This document shows, piece by piece, positions 28,777 to 37,119 of a stretch of DNA of 64,000 nucleotides. The notes below the pieces were generated by a model. It worked only from the letters and a program-made list of their open reading frames with translations. It did not search any database and was not told the origin of the DNA. Positions within the stretch are counted from its first letter, which is position 1. Every line of letters begins with the position of its first letter. The translations under genes were made by a program, and so were the position numbers. This stretch comes from Clostridia bacterium (GTDB lineage Bacteria > Bacillota > Clostridia > Oscillospirales > Acutalibacteraceae). The DNA is taken from the NCBI GenBank assembly GCA_017397655.1, contig JAFQIG010000041.1, positions 1 through 64,000 of the forward strand, read 5' to 3'.

Positions 28777-29469
28777 ATGCCTTATTATCTTTATTCAATG
28801 GATATTTATTATTTACTGCTTGTCGTGCCGGCATTCATACTGTCGCTTGTTGCTCAGTTCAAGGTGAAAAGCACTTACAACAAAATGTCGGCAATACGCA
28901 ATTCCAGAAACATCACAGGCGCGCAGGCTGCCGCAAGAGTTCTGTATGAACACGGAATCACCAATGTCCGTATAGAGCCTGTAGGCGGCAAGCTGTCAGA
29001 TCATTACGATCCCAGAACAAACGTGATCCGCCTTTCCGAAGGAGTTTATAACAGCACGAGCGTAGCGGCTGTAGGAATTGCCTGTCACGAAGCGGGTCAT
29101 GCCGTACAACACGCTCAGAGCTATGTTCCGATAAAGCTTCGCAATATGGTTCTTCCCGTTTGTAATTTAGGATCAACGCTCGGAATACCGCTTGCAATAA
29201 TCGGTCTTTTTATGGGATTTGATTTCCTCTTCTGGATCGGAATAATCCTTTATTCGTTCGTAGCGGTTTTCCAGCTTGTTACACTTCCTGTAGAATTCAA
29301 CGCAAGCAAAAGAGCGCTGACTGCTATAGAAAACACGGGAATGCTTGCAGGTGACGAGTATAACTCGGCTAAAAAGGTTCTGACAGCGGCAGCAATGACT
29401 TATGTTGCGGCACTCGCAGTTTCTATAGCAAACCTGTTAAGAATAATTTTAAGAAGCAGAAGAGATTGA
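28777..29469 (+). CDS. YugP-type membrane zinc peptidase
   Basis: A 230-residue membrane protein with a first helix at about 8-25, the metal motif H104-E-A-G-H108 (CHEAGHAVQH) and three more hydrophobic helices in the second half; the EFNASKRAL segment is the third part of the family signature. These proteins (Zn_peptidase_2, YugP) are predicted metalloproteases with no settled substrate. It lies between fmt and rsmB, a position common in Clostridia, and ends 3 bases inside a possible TTG start of rsmB. Confidence 0.85.
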   Translation: MPYYLYSMDIYYLLLVVPAFILSLVAQFKVKSTYNKMSAIRNSRNITGAQAAARVLYEHGITNVRIEPVGGKLSDHYDPRTNVIRLSEGVYNSTSVAAVGIACHEAGHAVQHAQSYVPIKLRNMVLPVCNLGSTLGIPLAIIGLFMGFDFLFWIGIILYSFVAVFQLVTLPVEFNASKRALTAIENTGMLAGDEYNSAKKVLTAAAMTYVAALAVSIANLLRIILRSRRD

Positions 29470-29474
29470 TTTTT

Positions 29475-30794
29475 ATGGACAAAGCAAGAAAAGCGGCTTT
29501 TGATACGCTTTTAAGGATTCACAAGGATGCGGCATACTCAAATCTTGCACTTTCGGCACAGCTGAAAAATGACGACCTTGACAACAAAGATTCATCTTTT
29601 GCAAGTGCGATTGTGTACACGGTTGTCGAAAGACTTCTGACAGTTGATTATAACCTTTCTTTATACCTTAAGGATCCGCTTAAAAAGCTGAAGCCCGAGG
29701 TGCTTACGGCACTTCGCATCGGTGCGGCACAGATTCTTTTTATGGATAAGGTTCCGTCATCGGCGGCTGTCAACGAAAGCGTAAAGCTTGTAAAAAGTAT
29801 CAAAAGCTGTTCGTTTGCATCGGGACTCGTTAATGCGGTGCTTCGTAAAGTTGCCGCAAACGGATTAAAGCTTCCCGATACCGATGATAAATACAAATAT
29901 CTGAGTATAAAGTATTCTTGCCCCGAATGGTTGTTAAGACTTTGGATTGACAGCTACGGTGAAGAAAATACAGAAGGAATTCTTAACGCATCACTCGGAG
30001 CTGCGGAAACGGTAATCAGAGTAAATACTCTTAAAACCGATAAGCAGAAGCTTAAAAAGATGTTAGAAAGTGAAGGCGTTACGGTTAAAGAAAGCGAGCT
30101 TTGTGAGAATGCGCTGATTATTGAAAATTACGGTGCAGTCGAAAAGCTGAAAGCGTTCACAGACGGACTTTTCCATGTGCAGGGACTGTCATCACAGCTT
30201 TGCTGTGAGGCTCTCGATGTAAAAGAGGGACAAACCGTACTTGATATGTGTGCATCGCCGGGCGGTAAATCCTTTACGTTGGCACAGAATATGAACGGCA
30301 AGGGTGAGCTTTTCTCTTTTGATCTTCATAAGCACAGAGTCGGTCTGATTCAATCGGGAGCCGAAAGGCTTTCGATAAACAACATAACGGCAAAAGAGCA
30401 GGATTCGTCGGTGTATAACGAATCATTGCCGCAGGCGGACAGGATTCTTTGCGATGTGCCGTGTTCGGGACTCGGCGTTATTGCAAAAAAACCTGAAATA
30501 AAATATAAAGACAGAGAAGATATTGACAAAATCGCTGATTTGCAGTACGATATATTGTGCATAAGTTATAAGCACCTCAAAATTGGCGGTAAACTCTTGT
30601 ATTCTACGTGCAGTTTAAATCCGTCAGAGAACGAAAATGTCTGTCGCAAGTTTTTGCAGAATCATCCGTCAGCGAAAATTTTGCCGATTTTTGAAAAAAT
30701 CAACAAGTATTCGACGGATAATATGGTATCGCTTATGCCGCATATAAACGGAACGGACGGTTTCTTTTTAGCTTTATTTTGTAAAACGGAGTAA
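29475..30794 (+). CDS. rsmB: 16S rRNA cytosine-967 methyltransferase
   Basis: The 439-residue enzyme has the N-terminal NusB-like RNA-binding domain (about 1-135) and a SAM-dependent m5C methyltransferase with DMCASPGGKS, the PCSGLG motif (C330) and the TCS motif (C379), the two cysteines used in catalysis. The ATG at 29475 is chosen over a TTG at 29466 that overlaps the preceding stop; the ribosome site (AGAAGAG) is modest. fmt-rsmB-rlmN order is conserved in Firmicutes. Confidence 0.93.
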   Translation: MDKARKAAFDTLLRIHKDAAYSNLALSAQLKNDDLDNKDSSFASAIVYTVVERLLTVDYNLSLYLKDPLKKLKPEVLTALRIGAAQILFMDKVPSSAAVNESVKLVKSIKSCSFASGLVNAVLRKVAANGLKLPDTDDKYKYLSIKYSCPEWLLRLWIDSYGEENTEGILNASLGAAETVIRVNTLKTDKQKLKKMLESEGVTVKESELCENALIIENYGAVEKLKAFTDGLFHVQGLSSQLCCEALDVKEGQTVLDMCASPGGKSFTLAQNMNGKGELFSFDLHKHRVGLIQSGAERLSINNITAKEQDSSVYNESLPQADRILCDVPCSGLGVIAKKPEIKYKDREDIDKIADLQYDILCISYKHLKIGGKLLYSTCSLNPSENENVCRKFLQNHPSAKILPIFEKINKYSTDNMVSLMPHINGTDGFFLALFCKTE

Positions 30795-30799
30795 GTAAT

Positions 30800-31837
30800 T
30801 TGGAAAAAACGGACATCAAATCAATGACACTCAGCGAGCTTTCACAGGAAATGCGAAAGCTGGCTTTACCTGCGTACAGAGCCGGTCAGATATATAAATG
30901 GCTTCACGTGCGCGGGGCATTCAGCTTTGACGAAATGTCAGATCTGTCAAAGGATCTTCGTGCGCGTCTTGATGAGGAGTATATCATCAGAACGTGTGAG
31001 ATCGAAAGACGACAGGAATCAAAGCAGAACGAGACTGTCAAGTATCTTTTCAGATTATATGACGGTGAGCACATTGAATCAGTCCTTATGAAATATAAAT
31101 ACGGCTATACGTTGTGTGTATCAACACAGGTCGGATGCCGTATGGGATGCAGATTCTGTGCATCCACACTTGCAGGCTTTGTGCGACATCTTTCCGCATC
31201 CGAGATTTTAGGTCAGATTCATGCGGCACAAAGGGATTGCGGCATCCGTGTATCGCACGTCGTCCTTATGGGTATGGGCGAGCCGCTTGACAACTATGAC
31301 AATGTGATGAGATTTTTGGAGCTTGTCAGCGACGAAAACGGACTTAACATCGGTATGCGCAACATATCCTTATCAACCTGCGGAATAGTTCCGAAGATAT
31401 ATGAGCTTATGGAAAAGAAGCTCCAGCTGACTCTTTCGATTTCCATTCATGCACCCAATGATGAGATCAGATCAAAAATAATGCCGATCAACAAAAAGTA
31501 TCCGATGTCGGAGCTGTTGGAGGCTTGCAGGCAGTACGCAAAGCAGACGGGCAGAAGAATTTCTTTTGAATATACAATGATTGACGGAGTAAACGACAGC
31601 GTCGAATGTGCCAAGGAGCTGTCAAGGCGGCTTCGCGGAATTCTGAGTCACGTCAATCTGATACCTGCAAATGAATTCTCAGAGAGTCCTTTTTCGAGAA
31701 GCAGAGCAGAAACTATCGAAAAGTTTGTTAATGAGATGAAGAACAACTCGGTAAACGTTACGCTCAGACGCAGTCTCGGATCAGATATAGATGCTTCCTG
31801 CGGTCAGTTAAGACTCAGGAACCAAAAAGGGGGTTGA
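30800..31837 (+). CDS. rlmN: Dual-specificity RNA C2-adenosine methyltransferase
   Basis: A 345-residue radical SAM enzyme that methylates A2503 of 23S rRNA and A37 of some tRNAs. The cluster cysteines are C113, C117 and C120 (GCRMGCRFC) and the C-terminal mechanistic cysteine is C334 (DASCGQLR). Start is TTG at 30800, five bases after the rsmB stop region. It overlaps nothing important downstream; prpC begins five bases after its stop. Confidence 0.95.
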   Translation: MEKTDIKSMTLSELSQEMRKLALPAYRAGQIYKWLHVRGAFSFDEMSDLSKDLRARLDEEYIIRTCEIERRQESKQNETVKYLFRLYDGEHIESVLMKYKYGYTLCVSTQVGCRMGCRFCASTLAGFVRHLSASEILGQIHAAQRDCGIRVSHVVLMGMGEPLDNYDNVMRFLELVSDENGLNIGMRNISLSTCGIVPKIYELMEKKLQLTLSISIHAPNDEIRSKIMPINKKYPMSELLEACRQYAKQTGRRISFEYTMIDGVNDSVECAKELSRRLRGILSHVNLIPANEFSESPFSRSRAETIEKFVNEMKNNSVNVTLRRSLGSDIDASCGQLRLRNQKGG

Positions 31838-31842
31838 ATCCT

Positions 31843-32571
31843 TTGAAAATAGCCAAAATGAGCGATATAGGCAAAACCCGAAAAATGAATCAGGATGCTT
31901 GTGCCTCAGGGTCTTTTCCCGACGGAACCGTATGGGCGGTAGTTTGTGACGGTATGGGCGGAGCCGCAAGCGGTGACGTTGCCAGCACAACGGCGGTAAA
32001 GATACTTTCTGACAGAATAAACGCATCTTACCGTGAGGGTATGAGCGCAAACTCGGTCAGAAGCCTGCTTTTTTCTGCAATCGAGGCGGCAAATGATGTT
32101 GTCTTTGAAATGGCGGAATCGAACATCGAGTTTAACGGAATGGGTACAACGGTTGTAGCGTCCGTTATCAGTGGCGGTAAGGTATACATTGCCCATGCAG
32201 GTGACAGCAGAGCATATCGCATTACAAAGGATTCGATATCACAGCTGACAAAGGATCATTCGATGGTTCAGGCGATGGTTGACCGTGGACAGATCACACA
32301 GGAAGAAGCAAAGGATCACCCGAAAAAGAACATTATCACACGTGCAGTCGGTGTCGAACCGAACATTCTTATAGACTTTTGTGAAGAAGAAATTTCACAA
32401 GGTGACTTGTTGCTGATATGTACGGACGGTCTTACCAATACCGTTGATGATGAAATCATTCTTGCGTTGTCAAAGGAGTATGACTGCTTTGAGCTTTCGG
32501 AAAAGCTTGTTGAAGCAGCAAACAATAACGGCGGATACGACAATATTACTGTTGTACTGATCGCATATTAA
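31843..32571 (+). CDS. prpC: PP2C-type serine/threonine phosphatase
   Basis: The 242-residue enzyme is a bacterial PP2C. Metal-binding acids D18 and D36-G37 (VVCDGMGG), the GDSRAYR segment, CTDGLTN and the closing GGYDNITVV are all present. It reverses phosphorylation by the kinase encoded 17 bases downstream. TTG at 31843 suits the AAGGGGG site; an earlier TTG at 31834 overlaps the rlmN stop. Confidence 0.95.
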   Translation: MKIAKMSDIGKTRKMNQDACASGSFPDGTVWAVVCDGMGGAASGDVASTTAVKILSDRINASYREGMSANSVRSLLFSAIEAANDVVFEMAESNIEFNGMGTTVVASVISGGKVYIAHAGDSRAYRITKDSISQLTKDHSMVQAMVDRGQITQEEAKDHPKKNIITRAVGVEPNILIDFCEEEISQGDLLLICTDGLTNTVDDEIILALSKEYDCFELSEKLVEAANNNGGYDNITVVLIAY

Positions 32572-32588
32572 TAATATGGGAGAAGCTT

Positions 32589-34889
32589 ATGAATTACGTC
32601 GGAAAAAGGCTTGACGGCCGCTATATTATCAAAGAAATCATTGGTGTAGGCGGAATGGCTGTTGTGTACAAGGCATACGACAGTCAGGATGACCGTGTTG
32701 TTGCGGTAAAGATTCTTAAGGATGAGTACCTGACAAACGAGGACTTCCGCCGCAGATTTAAGAATGAGTCAAAGGCTATCGCCGTTTTGTCTCATCCCAA
32801 TATAGTCAAGGTTTACGATGTCAGCTACGGTGACCGTTTGCAGTACATCGTAATGGAATATGTTGAGGGAATTACTTTAAAAGAGTATATCAGTCAGCAG
32901 GGCAGTATCGGATGGAAAGAAACACTCTATTTCATCACACAGATATTGCGTGCGCTTCAGCATGCCCATGACAAGGGCATTGTCCATCGTGACATAAAGC
33001 CGCAGAATATAATGCTTCTTGAAAACGGTACCATCAAGGTAACGGATTTCGGTATTGCCAGACTCAGCAACAGCGAGACACGTACGATGTCGGGCAGCGC
33101 AGTCGGTTCGGTACACTACATAAGTCCCGAGCAGGCAAGAGGCGACATTACAGACAACAAATCCGATATCTATTCTGTCGGTGTTGTTCTGTATGAGATG
33201 CTGACGGGTAAGCTTCCTTTTGAAAGCGACACTACGGTTGCAGTTGCGCTTATGCAGCTTCAGAATGATGCCGTAAGTCCCAGAGAGATCAATCCCTCGA
33301 TTCCTGTAGGAATTGAACAGATCATAATGCGTGCAATGCAAAAGAACGCAAGACAGCGTTATCAGTCTGCATCGGAAATGCTTTCTGACATTGATGCGTT
33401 CAAGCGCAATCCTTCAATAAGATTTAATTACAGTACAACGAGTGCACCTGTTGCAGGCGGAACGGAATACTTTGTTGATGATCAGCCTACAAAGTATGCG
33501 ACTGCACCTCGACAGCCTGCACCGCCTGTGCAGAGACGTCCTGCACCGCCGTCACAGCCACCGCAGCAGAGACGTCCCGCACCGCAGCAGCAGAGGCCTC
33601 AGCCTCAGCCGAGAAAGCGTATCGAGGAGGATGATTACGAAGAGGAAGAGACAAATCATACCTTGCCCGTAATCGGCGGAATCATCGGCGGCTTGCTTGT
33701 TCTTGCGGCAATAATTATCGGTGCGTGTCTTATGACGGGCGTCTTTGCTCAGAAAGTGACTGTTCCGAATTTTATAGGAATGAATTATGCATTGGAGATT
33801 CTGGATAATCCCGAATACGCCGATTTTGTTATAGAATTAAACGATTCTGTCGAATCTGATACTTATGAAGAGGGCGTTGTTTACGATCAGTCTCCCTCAC
33901 CGAGAGTGAAGATAAGACCCGACGAAAAAATTACTGTTTTTGTACCGAAAATGCGTACGGATTTGCAGGTTCCCGATGTGTACGGTGTGGATTTTGCAGA
34001 GGCTATTACGATTATTGAAAGCGCAGACTTCAAGTATACGCTCAAGTACGAGGATAATTCCGAGATCGAAAGCGAAAAGGTTATCAGAACGACTCCCGAG
34101 CGCTTTGCCACAGCTCCTGCGGGAACAACGGTTATTATCTATATTTCATCAGAAAATGATACGGCGGAAATTCCCGGAATCGTCGGTTGGGATACCGATA
34201 CGGCAAGAGAGCTTCTGGCATCTGTCGGACTTGAGATGCAGATAGCAGAAGAGGTTAACAGTACGGAAGAAGAGGGAACCGTTGTCAAGCTTATCAACTA
34301 TAACGAAAAGACAGAGGTTCCGAAGGGAACGATAATTCAGGTTGCCGTAAGTAACGGTAAAGCACCTGAATCAACTGCAGAGATTTCGTTCAGACTTCCC
34401 GATACGGGCGAGAGCGAAACAGGCGTTATCAAGGTTTTCCTTGCCAACGAGCTTGTGGACAGCTGTTCAAATAAGACACTTCTGCTCAACGGTGCAACAC
34501 ATACCTTTGAGGTAACAAGCTCCGATGAGGAAAAGAAGCTGGTTGTCAGAATCAATGACTGTACCGTTTATGAGTGCCGCATTGACTTTACACAGGATCC
34601 TGCGGTTATATCCGATGAGCAGATTTATGAATACAGCGGCAGCTCGTCATCATCAACGCCTTCGGGCAAAGGCTCGTTGCCTAATGTCGAGGGTCTGACG
34701 TATGACGAAGCGTATGACAGACTCGTTTCTGCAGGCTTTACAAAGGTGACAAAGAACGATGTCTTTACCGACAATCCTTTGCTTGACGGTCTTGTATTTC
34801 AGCAGACACCGCCCTACAAGGCGCTTACACGCTATCCCTACAGCACATCGGTAGTGCTTTCCGTTTATATTTATCAAAGCGAAGAGTGA
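32589..34889 (+). CDS. prkC: PASTA-domain serine/threonine kinase
   Basis: The 766-residue protein has a cytosolic kinase domain (K41, HRD with D135, DFG with D153), a proline/glutamine-rich linker (about 300-345), one membrane helix (about 357-380) and an external part. Three consecutive PASTA repeats (about 390-590) are followed by a beta-rich Ig-like segment (about 595-680), a serine-rich spacer and a fourth PASTA (about 693-766). It senses muropeptides or lipid II and signals in growth, wall synthesis and germination. The split placement of the last PASTA is less usual than a continuous row. Confidence 0.95.
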   Translation: MNYVGKRLDGRYIIKEIIGVGGMAVVYKAYDSQDDRVVAVKILKDEYLTNEDFRRRFKNESKAIAVLSHPNIVKVYDVSYGDRLQYIVMEYVEGITLKEYISQQGSIGWKETLYFITQILRALQHAHDKGIVHRDIKPQNIMLLENGTIKVTDFGIARLSNSETRTMSGSAVGSVHYISPEQARGDITDNKSDIYSVGVVLYEMLTGKLPFESDTTVAVALMQLQNDAVSPREINPSIPVGIEQIIMRAMQKNARQRYQSASEMLSDIDAFKRNPSIRFNYSTTSAPVAGGTEYFVDDQPTKYATAPRQPAPPVQRRPAPPSQPPQQRRPAPQQQRPQPQPRKRIEEDDYEEEETNHTLPVIGGIIGGLLVLAAIIIGACLMTGVFAQKVTVPNFIGMNYALEILDNPEYADFVIELNDSVESDTYEEGVVYDQSPSPRVKIRPDEKITVFVPKMRTDLQVPDVYGVDFAEAITIIESADFKYTLKYEDNSEIESEKVIRTTPERFATAPAGTTVIIYISSENDTAEIPGIVGWDTDTARELLASVGLEMQIAEEVNSTEEEGTVVKLINYNEKTEVPKGTIIQVAVSNGKAPESTAEISFRLPDTGESETGVIKVFLANELVDSCSNKTLLLNGATHTFEVTSSDEEKKLVVRINDCTVYECRIDFTQDPAVISDEQIYEYSGSSSSSTPSGKGSLPNVEGLTYDEAYDRLVSAGFTKVTKNDVFTDNPLLDGLVFQQTPPYKALTRYPYSTSVVLSVYIYQSEE

Positions 34890-34899
34890 GGCTTCTTCA

Positions 34900-35781
34900 A
34901 TGCGTCTTAACGGAATAATCTTAAAAGGAATCGGCGGCTTCTACTATGTGGAAGCCGACGGCGAGATATTTGAATGTAAAGCAAGAGGCATTTTCCGCAA
35001 AAACGGAATAATGCCTCTTCCGGGTGACAGGGTAGAGATCGAGGCAGGTTCGGACATCAAGGAGAATACAATTGATGTTATCTGCGACAGGAAGAACTCT
35101 CTTAAAAGACCGCCTGTTGCGAATATCGACAGGCTGTTTATTGTCGCTTCCGTGTGTGAGCCGAATCCGTCAACACTTGTTATTGACAGGCTTATAGCTA
35201 TTGCCGAGCAAAAGGAGATCGAACCGTTTGTTGTTATAACAAAGACTGACCTTGCATCTTCGGATGAGCTTTATGAAATATACAATAAAGCGGGCATCAG
35301 AACTGTCTGTGTGTCAACGGAAAATGACAAAGGTATTGATGAAATACGCTCTGCTCTTGAGGGCAGAGTCAGCGCATTTACGGGCAATACAGGCGTCGGA
35401 AAATCAACGCTTCTTAACAGAATTGATTCTTCACTTATGATCGAAACGGGAGAGATCAGTAAAAAGCTCGGTCGCGGACGTCATACAACACGTCATGTCG
35501 AGCTTTATAATGTATGCGGCGGATTTGTAGCGGACACACCCGGTTTTTCGGCTCTTGACATTGAAGCGGGCGAGTTCATCCACAAGAACGATCTGCCGTA
35601 TTGTTTCCGTGAGTTTTTGCCGCATCTCGGCGAGTGTAAGTTTACCTCCTGTGCTCATATCAATGACAAGGGATGCAGGATTTTACAGGCAATCGATGAC
35701 GGAGAGATAAGCACTTCACGCCACGACAGCTATGTAGCGCTCTACAACGAAGCAAAAGAAATAAAAGATTGGGAGCTTTAA
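34900..35781 (+). CDS. rsgA: Ribosome small-subunit GTPase
   Basis: A 293-residue circularly permuted GTPase that aids 30S maturation. An N-terminal OB fold is followed by TKTD (G4), GNTGVGKST (G1, about 162-170), DTPGF (G3) and a C-terminal zinc finger with spaced Cys and His (ECKFTSCAH). It follows prkC by 10 bases as in Bacillus subtilis. The usual next genes rpe and thiN are missing at this place; a thiN lies at 49148. Confidence 0.95.
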   Translation: MRLNGIILKGIGGFYYVEADGEIFECKARGIFRKNGIMPLPGDRVEIEAGSDIKENTIDVICDRKNSLKRPPVANIDRLFIVASVCEPNPSTLVIDRLIAIAEQKEIEPFVVITKTDLASSDELYEIYNKAGIRTVCVSTENDKGIDEIRSALEGRVSAFTGNTGVGKSTLLNRIDSSLMIETGEISKKLGRGRHTTRHVELYNVCGGFVADTPGFSALDIEAGEFIHKNDLPYCFREFLPHLGECKFTSCAHINDKGCRILQAIDDGEISTSRHDSYVALYNEAKEIKDWEL

Positions 35782-35844
35782 AGTATCACCAAAAAAGCAT
35801 CAGCCGAGTATAATGGAATGATAAAACTCTTCGGAGGCGATGCT

Positions 35845-35994
35845 GTGAACAGATACAGAGTCAGATGTTCGGGACCTGTAGTGACTGCTTTCGGTTTAGG
35901 TCTTATAACATCCCAGATTGCACCGTATTCGTTGCTGTTCATAATTGCGGCCGCTTCTTTGATTTTTATCGGTATTGCATTATGTCAATGCTGA
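35845..35994 (+). CDS. 49-residue single-pass membrane microprotein
   Basis: GTG at 35845 lies seven bases after GGAGG and opens a 49-codon frame ending in TGA at 35992. The product starts with a basic, cysteine-containing segment (NRYRVRCSG), then is almost wholly hydrophobic (about 11-47) with one polar turn (TSQIAPYS), so one long or two short membrane helices; it ends in CQC. It lies between rsgA and spoVM, 13 bases before the latter, the spot that rpe and thiN hold in Bacillus. Function unknown; a role linked to sporulation is inference from position. Confidence 0.6.
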   Translation: MNRYRVRCSGPVVTAFGLGLITSQIAPYSLLFIIAAASLIFIGIALCQC

Positions 35995-36007
35995 AAGAGG
36001 TGGTACG

Positions 36008-36091
36008 GTGAAAGTTGTAGTTGTCAGAAGTCCAAAGGCGCTCAGAGGATTTTTAAGATTGATTTTTAAAATTAAGAAAGAGGATACATAA
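36008..36091 (+). CDS. spoVM: Stage V sporulation protein M
   Basis: A 27-codon frame from GTG (36008), five bases after AAAGAGGTGG, ends at TAA (36089-36091). The product is MKVVVVRSPKALRG followed by FLRLIFKIKKEDT. It has the SpoVM pattern: MK start, Pro at position 9, then an amphipathic helix with basic residues on one face and a charged end. SpoVM binds the convex forespore membrane and recruits SpoIVA for coat assembly. The location at the end of the prpC-prkC-rsgA block is the same as in Bacillus subtilis, which supports the call strongly despite the short length. Confidence 0.85.
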   Translation: MKVVVVRSPKALRGFLRLIFKIKKEDT

Positions 36092-36099
36092 ATAGGGGT

Positions 36100-36131
36100 G
36101 GCTGTATTCTGATGAGTACAGCCTGTTTTTA
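36100..36131 (+). terminator. Terminator closing the spoVM operon
   Basis: GGCTGTA (36100-36106) pairs with TACAGCC (36117-36123) around a 10-base loop, followed by TGTTTTT. It starts nine bases after the spoVM stop. The U tract ends only three bases before the next start codon at 36134, which is unusual. Confidence 0.75.
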
Positions 36132-36133
36132 TT

Positions 36134-37042
36134 ATGAAACATTTTTATTCACTTAACGATTATAATTTGAAAACCTTCGGACGAAAGCTGTATAAGCTGT
36201 CAATAAGCGGGGGCTTTACCTGTCCCAATCGTGACGGTACAAAAGGCGTCGGCGGATGTATATTCTGCAGCGAGGGCGGTTCGGGTGATTTTGCCGAAAG
36301 TGCCGAAAAAAGCGTTACGCAGCAGCTTTGCGATGCTAAAAGAAGAGTCGAAAAGAAAATGAAAGATACAAGCGGACAAGCTTTTATTGCGTATTTTCAA
36401 AGCTTTACGGGAACTTATGCACCGACCGAAAAGCTTCGTGAGCTTTTTTTTGAGGCGATCAATTGGGAAGGTACGGCAGTACTGTCAATTGCGACAAGAC
36501 CCGACTGTATATCAGAGGAAACGCTTGACCTTCTGGAAGAGCTTAATAACATAAAACCCGTCTGGATAGAGCTCGGACTGCAGACTTCAAATGAAGCGAC
36601 GGCAAAGATTATTAACCGTTGCTATGGAAACGAAGTTTATGAAAGCTGTGTGAGAGCACTTCGTGCAAGAGGTATCACGGTCATCACTCATATGATTCTC
36701 GGACTGCCGGGAGAAACATATGACGATATGATCGGCACGGTTAAATATATAAATTCTGTCGGTACCGACGGGATCAAATTTCAGCTTCTGCATATATTGA
36801 AAGGAACTGCGCTCTCATATTTATCATACACAACGCTTTCGATGGAGGAGTATATCGATGCGTTGATCGGCTGTATATCTCACCTTGATCCCGAGACTGT
36901 CGTGCATCGTATAACAGGTGACGGTCCGAAGAATCTTTTGATTTCACCTCTGTGGAGTGCCGACAAAAAACGTGTTCTCAATGCCGTAAATAAAGTGATG
37001 CGTGAAAGAAACGTAAGGCAAGGCAGTGAAATTCAAAATTAA
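36134..37042 (+). CDS. TIGR01212 (YhcC-like) radical SAM protein
   Basis: The 302-residue product is a radical SAM protein with cluster cysteines C30, C42 and C45 in the family-specific spacing (GFTCPNRDG..GGCIFC), a QSFTGTYAP motif, and the LGLQT and HMILGLPGE motifs. YhcC-family members are widespread and their reaction is not settled. The conserved MKHFYSLNDYN start fixes translation at ATG 36134, yet the preceding bases are the U tract of a terminator and hold no ribosome site. So initiation is either leaderless, weak or dependent on readthrough. Confidence 0.88.
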   Translation: MKHFYSLNDYNLKTFGRKLYKLSISGGFTCPNRDGTKGVGGCIFCSEGGSGDFAESAEKSVTQQLCDAKRRVEKKMKDTSGQAFIAYFQSFTGTYAPTEKLRELFFEAINWEGTAVLSIATRPDCISEETLDLLEELNNIKPVWIELGLQTSNEATAKIINRCYGNEVYESCVRALRARGITVITHMILGLPGETYDDMIGTVKYINSVGTDGIKFQLLHILKGTALSYLSYTTLSMEEYIDALIGCISHLDPETVVHRITGDGPKNLLISPLWSADKKRVLNAVNKVMRERNVRQGSEIQN

Positions 37043-37054
37043 TCCTTTTGATTA

Positions 37055-37083
37055 TTGACAAATGTCGGCTATTGTTTTATTAT
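37055..37083 (+). promoter_or_regulatory. Sigma-A-type promoter
   Basis: TTGACA (37055-37060), 17 bases, then TATTAT (37078-37083): an almost perfect promoter in the 77-base gap before the acyltransferase-like gene. With the terminator at 40985 it defines a four-gene unit. Confidence 0.8.
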
Positions 37084-37119
37084 TGTTAAGATGCTAAAAT
37101 AATGGGAGAGTAGTATATA

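Noticed and set aside
35809..35814. TATAAT before the microprotein gene
   Set aside because: No -35 at 16-18 bases and only a partial match to the sporulation sigma-E pattern; not listed as a promoter.
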